The notes under the pieces are model-generated. The model had not been told where the DNA came from. It saw nothing but the letters and a program-made list of their open reading frames with translations, and did no database searches. This document shows, piece after piece, positions 1 to 6,515 of a stretch of 15,771 nucleotides of DNA; the first letter of the stretch is position 1, and the number at the start of each line of letters is the position of its first letter. Made by a program: the position numbers and the translations under genes. Source of the stretch: Haloferacaceae archaeon PL-Br10_E2g29 (GTDB lineage Archaea; Halobacteriota; Halobacteria; Halobacteriales; Haloferacaceae); NCBI GenBank assembly GCA_001563965.1, contig LKMS01000015.1, positions 1-15,771 on the forward strand, in the 5' to 3' direction.

Positions 1-32
1 ATGTAGTAACACACCATCTTTTTCGACGACAT
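1..32 (-). CDS. possible 5' end of a leftward gene cut by the window edge
   Basis: Reading leftward, an ATG at 32 and a second in-frame ATG at 17 open a frame that stays open to the window edge (about 10 codons). A TATA-like run at about 36-46 lies some 25 nt upstream of the ATG at 17, a plausible spacing for a leaderless archaeal start. So few codons are visible that no product can be assigned and the frame may be chance. Confidence 0.15.
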   Translation of the reverse strand, partial: MSSKKMVCYY

Positions 33-35
33 TTG

Positions 36-61
36 GTCTATATATGCATACCTTTGCATAC
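36..61. promoter_or_regulatory. TATA-like run with TGCATAC repeats
   Basis: TATATATGCATA is followed by a second TGCATA. TGCATAC occurs twice in direct orientation (45-51 and 55-61), exactly 10 bp apart, about one helical turn. TATGCA (43-48) and TGCATA (55-60) also form an inverted repeat. The A/T-rich core stands out from the GC-rich surroundings and may be a promoter/operator for a leftward gene. From 62 to 182 I see no gene or structured element. Confidence 0.3.
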
Positions 62-182
62 TCGCTGGATCCGACACATGGACGGGTCTGACGGCGACAC
101 TCACCGGCGTGGGCGTCGGAGATGTGGGTTGCTCTCGGTGGGCCGTCTCGGTACCTGTGTATGTGGGTGTGCTCGTCGGCTT

Positions 183-434
183 CTACCGGTCGCCGTCGAC
201 AAGTCGGGCTTTTTTGCCGCGACTCCACTGTTTGAGTTCGTACTCGCGTTTCATCGCCGCCGATTTCGAACGGTGGGCTTCGCGGTAGACGAGTTCGACG
301 GGGGTTCGCCCCCGGGTGTATTTCGACCCGGTTCCCGCGTTGTGTTCGGCGACCCGCCGCTCGATGTCGGTGGTATAGCCGGTGTAGAACGTGCCGTCGC
401 CACAGCGAATAATGTAGACGTAGTGGGTACTCAT
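183..434 (-). CDS. GIY-YIG domain protein, UPF0213/YhbQ-like
   Basis: An 83-residue protein made almost entirely of one GIY-YIG nuclease-like domain. The family's two strand motifs appear as VYII (6-9) and YTGYT (17-21). Next come the conserved Arg of IERRVAEHN (24-32), the SKYTRGRTPVELVY segment (37-50), and a Glu in the KREYELKQW helix (62-70), matching the catalytic Arg/Glu layout. Stand-alone proteins of this size form the UPF0213 (YhbQ) family; the fold is a nuclease fold, but the cellular role in archaea is unsettled. The ATG at 434 is used because the first motif starts five residues later. It sits alone, in the same direction as the regulator upstream, with a 151-bp gap and no clear TATA box. 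Confidence 0.88.
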   Translation of the reverse strand: MSTHYVYIIRCGDGTFYTGYTTDIERRVAEHNAGTGSKYTRGRTPVELVYREAHRSKSAAMKREYELKQWSRGKKARLVDGDR

Positions 435-585
435 GATCGACTTTGGCGTTCAGGTACGAATGGATGTCCGGTGTTCTTGTTCCTGTGCATGTTCGTCTTT
501 GCTCTCCGTTGGGCATGAACGATCACATATGTTTGCTCGGTGGCGCTGTTAGATTCTTCAGTCACATTCCGGCCCCGTTCGGTCA

Positions 586-1446
586 TCACTCAACCAGCGC
601 GGGGAAGGTGCGTCGGATATACGGCTCAAGGGGGTCTGAATCCTCCCAGAGGGTTGCAAAGAGATCACGTCCCCACTGTACTGCTGGCTCGGTTTCGGAA
701 ATACACAGCGCAGTGGTGTCAGTAACCGATTCGTTCGACGGTGAACCGGTCGTTCCGGTGTTGCGGTGCTGACCCGTCGTGCCCCCACTCACCGTCGGCA
801 GTTCGAATTTGAGTTCGTTGTCGGTGACAACTGACGCGAACTGACAGTCCGTCAGCCGGATGTTTGCGGGTTCTAGGGGGTTCAGTTCGCTGCGGTGGCC
901 GTTCTTGTACCGCTGGACGCTGACATCGATCACTCCTCTCGTTACCAATACGCGCGTCTCCGGTGTTGTTGGAATGGCTTCCTGATGTCGCCGTGAGTAA
1001 TACGGTGTGGTGAGCTCACAGGAGGTGGCCGAATCGAGGACACTAATCGCCACCTCTTCGGATCTATTTGGGTCTTGGGCCGTATCGCGGATGATCTCGT
1101 ACTCCCCGATCTCCGGGAGTCGCCGACGGAACGCCGCTGGAATGACGTCGACATGGTGGTTCTTCCAGAATGCAGGGTCTCTCTCGCGGAAGGCCGCTGC
1201 AGCCTTCCAGGCAGAGATACTGTCGGCGACGAGAGAGCCGTAGGCAGTGAGTCTCCAGCCACTGTCACGTTGGCGCACCAGTCCACGGTTGCTGAGCGTC
1301 GACAGTGCGTTGTAGACTGCGGAGTCGCTCGCAGCGATTTCGGACAGCAGTGCGTCGGTCGGCGTCGGTTCCGCCGACACGCGACGGATTACCTCCGTCC
1401 GCACTGACGACGTGATGACGAACTCGTGTGACGACTGCGATGGCAT
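586..1446 (-). CDS. winged-helix regulator with FilR1-type sensor domain
   Basis: A predicted transcription factor of 286 residues. Residues about 15-65 form a winged helix: SEIAASDSAVYNALSTLSN is the helix-turn-helix and GLVRQRDSGWRLTAYG the wing. The rest resembles the FilR1/DUF1724 domain common in haloarchaeal regulators: a W-K-N-H-H-x-D-x-I-P-x-x-F opening near 90-105, a mixed alpha/beta core, and a WGRDLF motif near the end. A Gly/Thr/Ser/Asn-rich stretch near 215-240 looks like a flexible insertion. The open frame extends to a TTG at 1455, but the ATG at 1446 is preferred because a TATA-like ATAAATTAA lies about 30 nt upstream. Compared with its neighbours it is less acidic and richer in Ser/Thr/Gln. 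It is divergent from the GMC oxidoreductase, so that gene and its own promoter are the natural candidate targets. Ligand unknown. Confidence 0.82.
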   Translation of the reverse strand: MPSQSSHEFVITSSVRTEVIRRVSAEPTPTDALLSEIAASDSAVYNALSTLSNRGLVRQRDSGWRLTAYGSLVADSISAWKAAAAFRERDPAFWKNHHVDVIPAAFRRRLPEIGEYEIIRDTAQDPNRSEEVAISVLDSATSCELTTPYYSRRHQEAIPTTPETRVLVTRGVIDVSVQRYKNGHRSELNPLEPANIRLTDCQFASVVTDNELKFELPTVSGGTTGQHRNTGTTGSPSNESVTDTTALCISETEPAVQWGRDLFATLWEDSDPLEPYIRRTFPALVE

Positions 1447-1473
1447 TCGTCTCAACCCCCGTTGGCCTCCTAC

Positions 1474-1482
1474 TTAATTTAT
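1474..1482 (-). promoter_or_regulatory. TATA-like element of the FilR1-type regulator
   Basis: ATAAATTAA on the minus strand is centred about 32 nt before the ATG at 1446. This fits transcription starting at or just upstream of the start codon, and it argues against the TTG at 1455. Confidence 0.5.
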
Positions 1483-1486
1483 CAGA

Positions 1487-1520
1487 TTCCAATACAACTG
1501 GAACAACGACTCTCTCGTTG
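1487..1520. promoter_or_regulatory. two abutting inverted repeats, candidate operator
   Basis: Two 17-bp inverted repeats lie end to end: TTCCA-N7-TGGAA (1487-1503) and CAACGA-N5-TCGTTG (1504-1520). Both have perfect arms. The first abuts the upstream side of the regulator's TATA-like element, where TFB would bind. They sit between the divergent regulator and GMC promoters, so a dimeric winged-helix protein could bind here. Binding is inferred. Confidence 0.42.
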
Positions 1521-1563
1521 GGCACTCATCCGCCAGTTCACCGTTCCTTCCGCCGATACTTCG

Positions 1564-1573
1564 GGATTTAAGC
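1564..1573 (+). promoter_or_regulatory. TATA-like element of the GMC oxidoreductase gene
   Basis: GATTTAAG is centred about 30 nt before the ATG at 1598, typical spacing for a leaderless haloarchaeal transcript. Confidence 0.5.
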
Positions 1574-1597
1574 CCCTGTGTTTGATGCTGTGTTATC

Positions 1598-3187
1598 ATG
1601 TCCAGCAAGAACGGGGACTCGTACGACTACGTACTCGTTGGCGCGGGATCGGCGGGTTGTGTGCTCGCCAACCGACTCTCTGCCAATGGGAACCGCGTGT
1701 TGATACTGGAGGCGGGCAAACCGGACGAGCAGCGAGAAATCAGTATGCCGGTGGCGTACTCGACGTTGTTCAAATCCGCGGTCGACTGGGAGTACTACAC
1801 CGACCCACAGCCGCACCTGAACGGCCGCGAATGCTACTGGCCACGCGGGAAGACCCTCGGCGGATCGAGTTCGATCAATGCGATGATCTACGTTCGCGGC
1901 CAGCCTGCAGACTATGACCGCTGGGCCGAACTCGGAAACGACGGCTGGGCCTACGACGACGTGTTGGACTCCTTCAAACGCGCCGAACACAACGAACGCG
2001 GCCCCTCGGAGTATCACGGAACTGACGGTCCGCGGAACGTCGCAGATCCACAGACCACCAACGAACTCCCCGAGGCGTTCGTCGAGGCTGGCCAAACGGT
2101 CGGACTTTCACGAAACGACGATTTCAACGCGGGCGATCAGTCGGGCGTCGGCCCCTATCAACTGACGCAGAAGAACGGACAGCGCCACAGTGCTGCTGAT
2201 GCGTATCTCAAGCCAGTTCTGGATCGTCCTCATCTGACTGCCACCACCGGCGCACAGGTGACGCAGGTTCGGTTCGACGGCCGAACGGCAGTGGGGGTCG
2301 AATACGTGCAGGATGCGAGTGGGTCGCCCACATCGGTCGACGCCAGCGAGGAAGTTATCCTCTCGGCGGGTGCGATCAACTCACCGCAGTTGCTCATGCT
2401 GTCTGGCGTTGGGCCAGCAGCGCACCTCACAGACCACGGGATTTCGATCGTTCATGATCTCCCCGGTGTCGGACGGAACCTCCAGGATCATCTCCAGGTG
2501 AAAATCAACTATGCCTGCAACAAACCCATCTCGCTCGAGGGGGCGGACTCACTGTGGAACGTTCTCAAATACCTCCTTTTGAAACGCGGTCCGTTGACTT
2601 CGAACGTCGCCGAGGCTGGCGGCTTCGCGTCGGTCTCGGCGGGGACCGACCGCCCCGATATCCAGTTCCATTTCGGCCCTTCATACTCCGTCAACCACGG
2701 GTTCGACAACCCCGACGGCCACGGCTTCTGGCTCGGCGCGCTTTGTCTTCGGCCCGAGAGCCGTGGTCGGATCACGCTCCGTTCGGCCGATCCGTTCGAC
2801 GAGCCAGCGATCGATCCGCAGTACCTGACCGAAAAAGCCGATAGAGAGACACTACTTGCGGGTCTCAAACTGATCCGTGAGATTCTGCAGGCTGCGCCGT
2901 TCGACGAGTACCGTGGCGAGGAGGTTTTGCCGGGCGAAGAGGCGCAGTCCGACGAGGAACTGATCGAGCACATCCGTGAGACGGCTGCGTCGCTTTACCA
3001 CCCCGTGGGGACGTGCAAGATGGGCACTGATGAGATGGCGGTCGTCGACGAGCGACTTCGTGTCCACGGAATTGATCGACTCCGTGTCGTTGATGCCTCG
3101 ATCATGCCAACAATCACGAGCGGGAACACGGACGCGCCGACGACGATGATCGCCGAGAAAGCGGCCGACTACATACTGAACAGCTAG
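1598..3187 (+). CDS. GMC-family FAD oxidoreductase (choline/alcohol dehydrogenase-like)
   Basis: A complete 529-residue GMC flavoprotein, predicted to oxidise a primary alcohol to the aldehyde with FAD. The N-terminal dinucleotide fold has GAGSAGCVLANRL (15-27) and the ADP-ribose-binding Glu of LILEAG. The first GMC signature, PRGKTLGGSSSINAM, lies near 82-96 and the second, GAINSPQLLMLSGVGP, near 258-273. The C-terminal active site shows His468 in YHPVGTCKMG and Asn510 in SGNTDAPT, the His/Asn pair seen in choline dehydrogenases (BetA) and AlkJ-type alcohol dehydrogenases. There is no signal peptide or membrane segment. The substrate cannot be read from sequence: no betaine-aldehyde dehydrogenase or choline transporter is adjacent, so I do not call it betA. 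The divergent FilR1-type regulator is its likely controller. Confidence 0.92.
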   Translation: MSSKNGDSYDYVLVGAGSAGCVLANRLSANGNRVLILEAGKPDEQREISMPVAYSTLFKSAVDWEYYTDPQPHLNGRECYWPRGKTLGGSSSINAMIYVRGQPADYDRWAELGNDGWAYDDVLDSFKRAEHNERGPSEYHGTDGPRNVADPQTTNELPEAFVEAGQTVGLSRNDDFNAGDQSGVGPYQLTQKNGQRHSAADAYLKPVLDRPHLTATTGAQVTQVRFDGRTAVGVEYVQDASGSPTSVDASEEVILSAGAINSPQLLMLSGVGPAAHLTDHGISIVHDLPGVGRNLQDHLQVKINYACNKPISLEGADSLWNVLKYLLLKRGPLTSNVAEAGGFASVSAGTDRPDIQFHFGPSYSVNHGFDNPDGHGFWLGALCLRPESRGRITLRSADPFDEPAIDPQYLTEKADRETLLAGLKLIREILQAAPFDEYRGEEVLPGEEAQSDEELIEHIRETAASLYHPVGTCKMGTDEMAVVDERLRVHGIDRLRVVDASIMPTITSGNTDAPTTMIAEKAADYILNS

Positions 3188-3489
3188 CTCGGCTGGTGTG
3201 GCTACTCACTCCCGTCGATAGCTGGTGTGAGATAACGGCGTTGCACACGAGCACACTGGCTGACCCCTCTCATTGTGAGTTACACATAGGCTGTTCAGCG
3301 TGTCGGGCGGATCGCTGTCGGGTTTGCTCGAAGACAGCTCCGGTCGGTGCTTCGGTCGGCGCGTGTCGTCGACAGTGGTTCTTCTCGCCCCCGATTCTGG
3401 AGATAGACCGTCCGAAACCACCGGAAACGGCAGTTTGAGCGGAATGACATAATAACCCTTATTACGGAGGCTCGGGTACGGACGTTTGC
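3188..3489. other. gene-free interval between the GMC gene and the DUF1931 gene
   Basis: No frame here has haloarchaeal composition; the short frames are Cys/Arg-rich and resemble no known family. GCTGGTGTG occurs twice in direct orientation (3192-3200 and 3221-3229). Nothing resembles a tRNA or a clear terminator hairpin. The last 40 bp hold the promoter of the next gene. Confidence 0.6.
3450..3464 (+). promoter_or_regulatory. promoter with a perfect inverted repeat over the TATA element
   Basis: TAATAA-CCC-TTATTA is a perfect inverted repeat (6-bp arms, 3-bp spacer). Its right arm is the TATA-like element, centred about 29 nt before the ATG at 3490. A dimeric factor bound here would overlap TBP/TFB, as expected for a repressor. 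Confidence 0.5.
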
Positions 3490-3657
3490 ATGGCAGACCT
3501 TATCGTCAAAGCAGCCGTCAAAGACGCCCTGAACGAGAAGAACGTCGCGTCGGACTTCTACGAGGCACTCGACGCGGAAGTCGCCGAACTGCTCGAAGAT
3601 GCGGCTCGACGAGCCGAGGCAAACGACCGGAAGACGGTCCAGCCTCGCGATCTGTAA
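3490..3657 (+). CDS. DUF1931-type small histone-fold-like protein
   Basis: A 55-residue acidic protein, complete from ATG to TAA. It runs MADLIVKAAVKDAL, then NVASDFYEALDAEVAELL, then EDAARRAEANDRKTVQPRDL. The long central helix followed by an R-K-T-V-Q-P-R-D-L end matches the histone-fold pattern, in which a short loop with R-K-T-V precedes the last helix. I recognise it as the haloarchaeal DUF1931 family (recall, not a search). It is shorter than a true archaeal histone (about 65-70 residues) and lacks the first full helix pair. A DNA-binding or histone-like role is a family-level guess. It is monocistronic: own promoter, T-rich stretch after the stop, and a convergent neighbour. Confidence 0.85.
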   Translation: MADLIVKAAVKDALNEKNVASDFYEALDAEVAELLEDAARRAEANDRKTVQPRDL

Positions 3658-3663
3658 GGCCGA

Positions 3664-3685
3664 ATTTATCCCCGTTTTCATTTAT
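3664..3685 (+). terminator. T-rich probable terminator of the DUF1931 gene
   Basis: Just after the stop codon the coding strand becomes T-rich (ATTTATCCCCGTTTTCATTT), unlike the GC-rich surroundings. Archaeal termination often uses such T tracts without a hairpin. A weak CAGCC-TGCG-GGCTG hairpin follows at about 3706-3719. Confidence 0.4.
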
Positions 3686-3764
3686 CGGAACGTACCGACC
3701 CACGCAGCCTGCGGGCTGTCGATCACTCGGCTCTCGTTGCTCGCACTACTGCTCCGCCCACCGA

Positions 3765-5546
3765 CTACGACTCGGCATCCTCATCAGCGACAACCGGCAA
3801 CCGGTAGCGTAGCACCGTCCCCCGTGGCTCGTTTTCGTCACGTTCGACGCTGCCGCCGAGGGCGGTAATCGACCAGTAGATCACCCAGAGACCGATTCCG
3901 CTACCGTGTCGCAGCGCGGTTTCCTCGCGGGCCGTAATGATCTCCCACTCGGTTTCCGGAATGCTCGGCCCGTTGTCGGCGACTGCCATGTGAACGGTCG
4001 CGTCGTCGCTGTCTTCGCGTGCGATCCGAATGTCGACGGTCGGTTCCTCACTGTCGTTGTGCACAACGGCGTTTTCGATCGTCTCTTCGAGCGCGAGCTC
4101 CAACAGTTGGCCGTTCGGGATTTCGATCTCGTCGTCGACGTCGATGGTGAGCGAGATCGTCGCTTCCGGATACGTGGCACGCGCCTGCTCGACAGTTCTC
4201 GAGAGCTCCGCGAGTGCGAGGCTGTGGCGCTGGTCGCGCTGGCGAAACAGTTCGCGGATCGTTGCCGTCTGCTCGCTCATCTTTTTTAAGCTTGCGGTGC
4301 GCTCGGTGATGATCCGACCGATCGTCCGCTGACCGGGGCCTGCAACCTCGTCTTCCAGCATGGCTGCATAGCCCTCGATCACCTCGATCGAGTTGCGCAC
4401 GTTGTGTCTGAGCATTCGGTTCATCACGTCCAACACCTGCTCGGTGAACGCCTCGTCGGTGATGTTGTACTCGATGACGGTGTAGTTGCTAATCGTCCCG
4501 TCGTCGACAATGGGAACGACCCGTCGTTTCACGCGGTAGCGCTCGCCGTGTTTTGTCCGGTTCGTGAGTTCGCCCTCCCACGGCTCGCCGTCGGTGATCG
4601 TCTCCCACAACTCCTCGTAGACTAGGGGATCTTGGGTTTCGGCCGCAAACAGCCGTGTCGTTTTGCCGACCGCTTCCTGGGCGCTGTAGCCGGTCATCCG
4701 TTCGAATGCCGGGTTGACATACTCGATTTTCCCTTCGGAATCGGTGATAAACATGGTGTGGCTCGCGCCTTCGGCGTGCGTTTCGAACAGCCGCCGCTCC
4801 TGTTGGTAGAGTTTCGTCACCGACACGTCATCCTGATAGCCGAGATAGTGCGTTACGGCTCCGGTGTCGTCGGTGACCGGCGTGAGCGTCACGCGGTTCC
4901 AGAACATCGAGCCGTCTTTCCGGTAGTTCCGCAAAACAACGGTCACGGCGTCGCCCGCATCGATCGCCGTCCGCATCCGGTCGACGGGTTCGCTGCGAGT
5001 TTTTTCGCCCTGCAAAAACCGACAGTTCTGCCCGAGTATCTCCTCGCGGTCGTAGCCGGTAATCTCAACGAACCCGTCGTTCACGTAGATGAGCGGCTCG
5101 TCGGGCCGCGTCATGTCCGCGATGGTGATGCCGACCGGCGCTTCGTCGAGTGCGCTCGTTACAACCAGTTCCGACGTGGACACCGCCGAAATATCGATGA
5201 ACGTGCTTTTGATTCGACTGTGGTCTTCCCAGTCGACGACGCTGCTCACGATGAGCACCGTTCTGTCCTCGCGCTCGTCGACTGTGAGCGTGGCCGTCGC
5301 TCCCAGTATCGTCGCGTCGCCCCCCAAGAGCCGTTCGCACTGGGTGCTGAACAACTCTCGCGAGTCGCTGTCGAGTCGGGCCGAAAGCGGCGTGCCGACG
5401 AGTGCCGTCCGTGACTGCTCGGCGAGCAACGCCGCAAACGCCGCGTTGGCGTAGACGATTTCGTCGTTCGCGTGGATGACGACCGGATCGTGCCGCTCGC
5501 TTCCGTCGTCGGGCACATCTGCGCCGGCAGTGGGTGGCCTCCTCAT
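3765..5546 (-). CDS. PAS-LOV-PAS histidine kinase, predicted blue-light sensor
   Basis: A soluble sensor kinase of 593 residues from the ATG at 5546. PAS1 spans about 20-125. The second PAS (130-250) is a LOV domain: GQNCRFLQG carries the flavin-adduct Cys175, with NYRKDG (207-212), FWN (215-217) and Gln238 in YLGYQDD at the flavin-contact positions. PAS3 spans about 255-370. The kinase core has His381 in MLRHNVRN, the N-box EETIENAVVHND (488-499), VADNGPSIP and HGSGIGLWV. There are no membrane segments. The frame stays open upstream to ATG 5645 and GTG 5660, but that stretch is Cys-rich with poor codon bias. A TATA-like GGATATTTATG at 5643-5653 would start transcription near 5620, downstream of both. 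No receiver protein is adjacent, so the partner is unknown; it lies 164 bp downstream of rpiA. Confidence 0.88.
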   Translation of the reverse strand: MRRPPTAGADVPDDGSERHDPVVIHANDEIVYANAAFAALLAEQSRTALVGTPLSARLDSDSRELFSTQCERLLGGDATILGATATLTVDEREDRTVLIVSSVVDWEDHSRIKSTFIDISAVSTSELVVTSALDEAPVGITIADMTRPDEPLIYVNDGFVEITGYDREEILGQNCRFLQGEKTRSEPVDRMRTAIDAGDAVTVVLRNYRKDGSMFWNRVTLTPVTDDTGAVTHYLGYQDDVSVTKLYQQERRLFETHAEGASHTMFITDSEGKIEYVNPAFERMTGYSAQEAVGKTTRLFAAETQDPLVYEELWETITDGEPWEGELTNRTKHGERYRVKRRVVPIVDDGTISNYTVIEYNITDEAFTEQVLDVMNRMLRHNVRNSIEVIEGYAAMLEDEVAGPGQRTIGRIITERTASLKKMSEQTATIRELFRQRDQRHSLALAELSRTVEQARATYPEATISLTIDVDDEIEIPNGQLLELALEETIENAVVHNDSEEPTVDIRIAREDSDDATVHMAVADNGPSIPETEWEIITAREETALRHGSGIGLWVIYWSITALGGSVERDENEPRGTVLRYRLPVVADEDAES

Positions 5547-5642
5547 TTGCTTCCCACTCGCCACCTCATCTCGACGACAGATCGGGCCCGTTTCGTTGGT
5601 TTCACTGCACGTTTCTCCATCGTATGCGAGTGGATATTTGCA

Positions 5643-5653
5643 CATAAATATCC
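5643..5653 (-). promoter_or_regulatory. TATA-like element upstream of the LOV kinase
   Basis: GGATATTTATG on the minus strand lies between rpiA and the kinase. Transcription would begin near 5620, giving a leader of about 75 nt before the ATG at 5546, longer than the near-leaderless pattern of the other genes here. Confidence 0.4.
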
Positions 5654-5710
5654 GGGTCACCGATCCGGCCGATCCTCGTTTTTCGGCTCGCAGCCGGTCG
5701 CATTCCGCGT

Positions 5711-6406
5711 TCAGTAAACGATCGTTTCGACGCCGTCGTCGTCGCCGACCGAGGCGGCGGTCACCGCGTCGACAAACAGTCCGTGGTCGACGACACCGGC
5801 GAGCGACGACAGCTCGGCGGCCAGCGAGCGTGGCGACTCAAGCGTTCCGAAGTTGGCGTCGACGACGAGGTTGCCGTTGTCCGTCACGACGGGTCCGTCC
5901 TTTCTTTCGGCCGTCCGAAGCGTCGGTTCGCCACCGCGCTTGGCGACCGCGTCGGCAACGAGGCGGTGGGCGGCCGGCAGCACCTCGATGGCAACGGGGT
6001 GGCTCAGGCTGTCGGCGATTTTCGTTTCGTCGACGACGACGTGAAACCGATCGGCCGCGCTCGCAACCATCTTTTCGCGGGTGTGTGCCGCGCCGCCGCC
6101 CTTGATGCAGTCGCCCGCATCGAGGGCGATCTGGTCGGCCCCGTCGATAGCGAGGTCGATGCCGCCGCCGGCCTCATCGAGATCGATCACCTCGATGCCC
6201 GCGTCGAGTGCGCGCATTCGCGAGGAAAACGAGGTCGTCACGGCGCGAATGTCGAGTCCGTCGGCGACGCGCTCACCCAGTGCATCGATTGCGTGGGCAG
6301 CCGTGCTGCCGGTTCCGAGGCCGATGGTCATGCCGTCGGACACTCGGTCGGCCGCCGCCCGCGCGGCGCGTTGTTTGGCCGCGGTGGTACCGCCAGTCGA
6401 TTTCAT
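5711..6406 (-). CDS. rpiA: ribose-5-phosphate isomerase A
   Basis: A 231-residue RpiA, interconverting ribose 5-phosphate and ribulose 5-phosphate for nucleotide synthesis and non-oxidative pentose metabolism. Family motifs occur in order: GLGTGSTAAHAI (phosphate loop), AVTTSFSSR, the catalytic DGADQI, KGGGAAHTREKMVA with the Lys and general-base Glu, VVDETK, and VVTDNGNLVVDA near the end. The usual Glu of DGADE is Gln here, a mild variation. Length matches bacterial and archaeal RpiA. The frame opens further to a TTG at 6433, but the ATG at 6406 begins right before the usual RpiA start. Only a weak TATA-like GTTTG lies 28 nt upstream. It follows orc1/cdc6 by 109 bp; cotranscription is possible but not shown. 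Confidence 0.95.
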   Translation of the reverse strand: MKSTGGTTAAKQRAARAAADRVSDGMTIGLGTGSTAAHAIDALGERVADGLDIRAVTTSFSSRMRALDAGIEVIDLDEAGGGIDLAIDGADQIALDAGDCIKGGGAAHTREKMVASAADRFHVVVDETKIADSLSHPVAIEVLPAAHRLVADAVAKRGGEPTLRTAERKDGPVVTDNGNLVVDANFGTLESPRSLAAELSSLAGVVDHGLFVDAVTAASVGDDDGVETIVY

Positions 6407-6515
6407 GCTGGTCTCTGCGACCGGGAGCCTCAAACAGCTATCGGAGGCCGTCGGCTTTTCGGTCGCTCAGTGCGCCGTGTGTGCTGTCGCCGTCCGAGTT
6501 CACTGCCGACCTGAC

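Noticed and set aside
33..518. 161-codon frame (+) over the left edge and the GIY-YIG gene
   Set aside because: It starts at TTG, is Cys/Arg-rich, and overlaps the well-supported GIY-YIG gene on the other strand.
1598..3187. Naming the GMC gene betA
   Set aside because: The active-site pattern fits choline dehydrogenase but also other alcohol dehydrogenases; no betaine pathway neighbour is present.
4632..5414. 260-codon frame (+) opposite the LOV kinase
   Set aside because: The kinase frame has clear PAS, LOV and kinase motifs; this one has none and is Arg-rich.
5684..5696. CGGCT-CGC-AGCCG hairpin after rpiA as a terminator
   Set aside because: The T run lies on the wrong side for minus-strand transcription, and a 5-bp stem is common by chance at this GC content.
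6407..6433. Extended rpiA start at TTG
   Set aside because: The ATG at 6406 sits just before the conserved RpiA N-terminus; TTG starts are rare and nothing supports one here.
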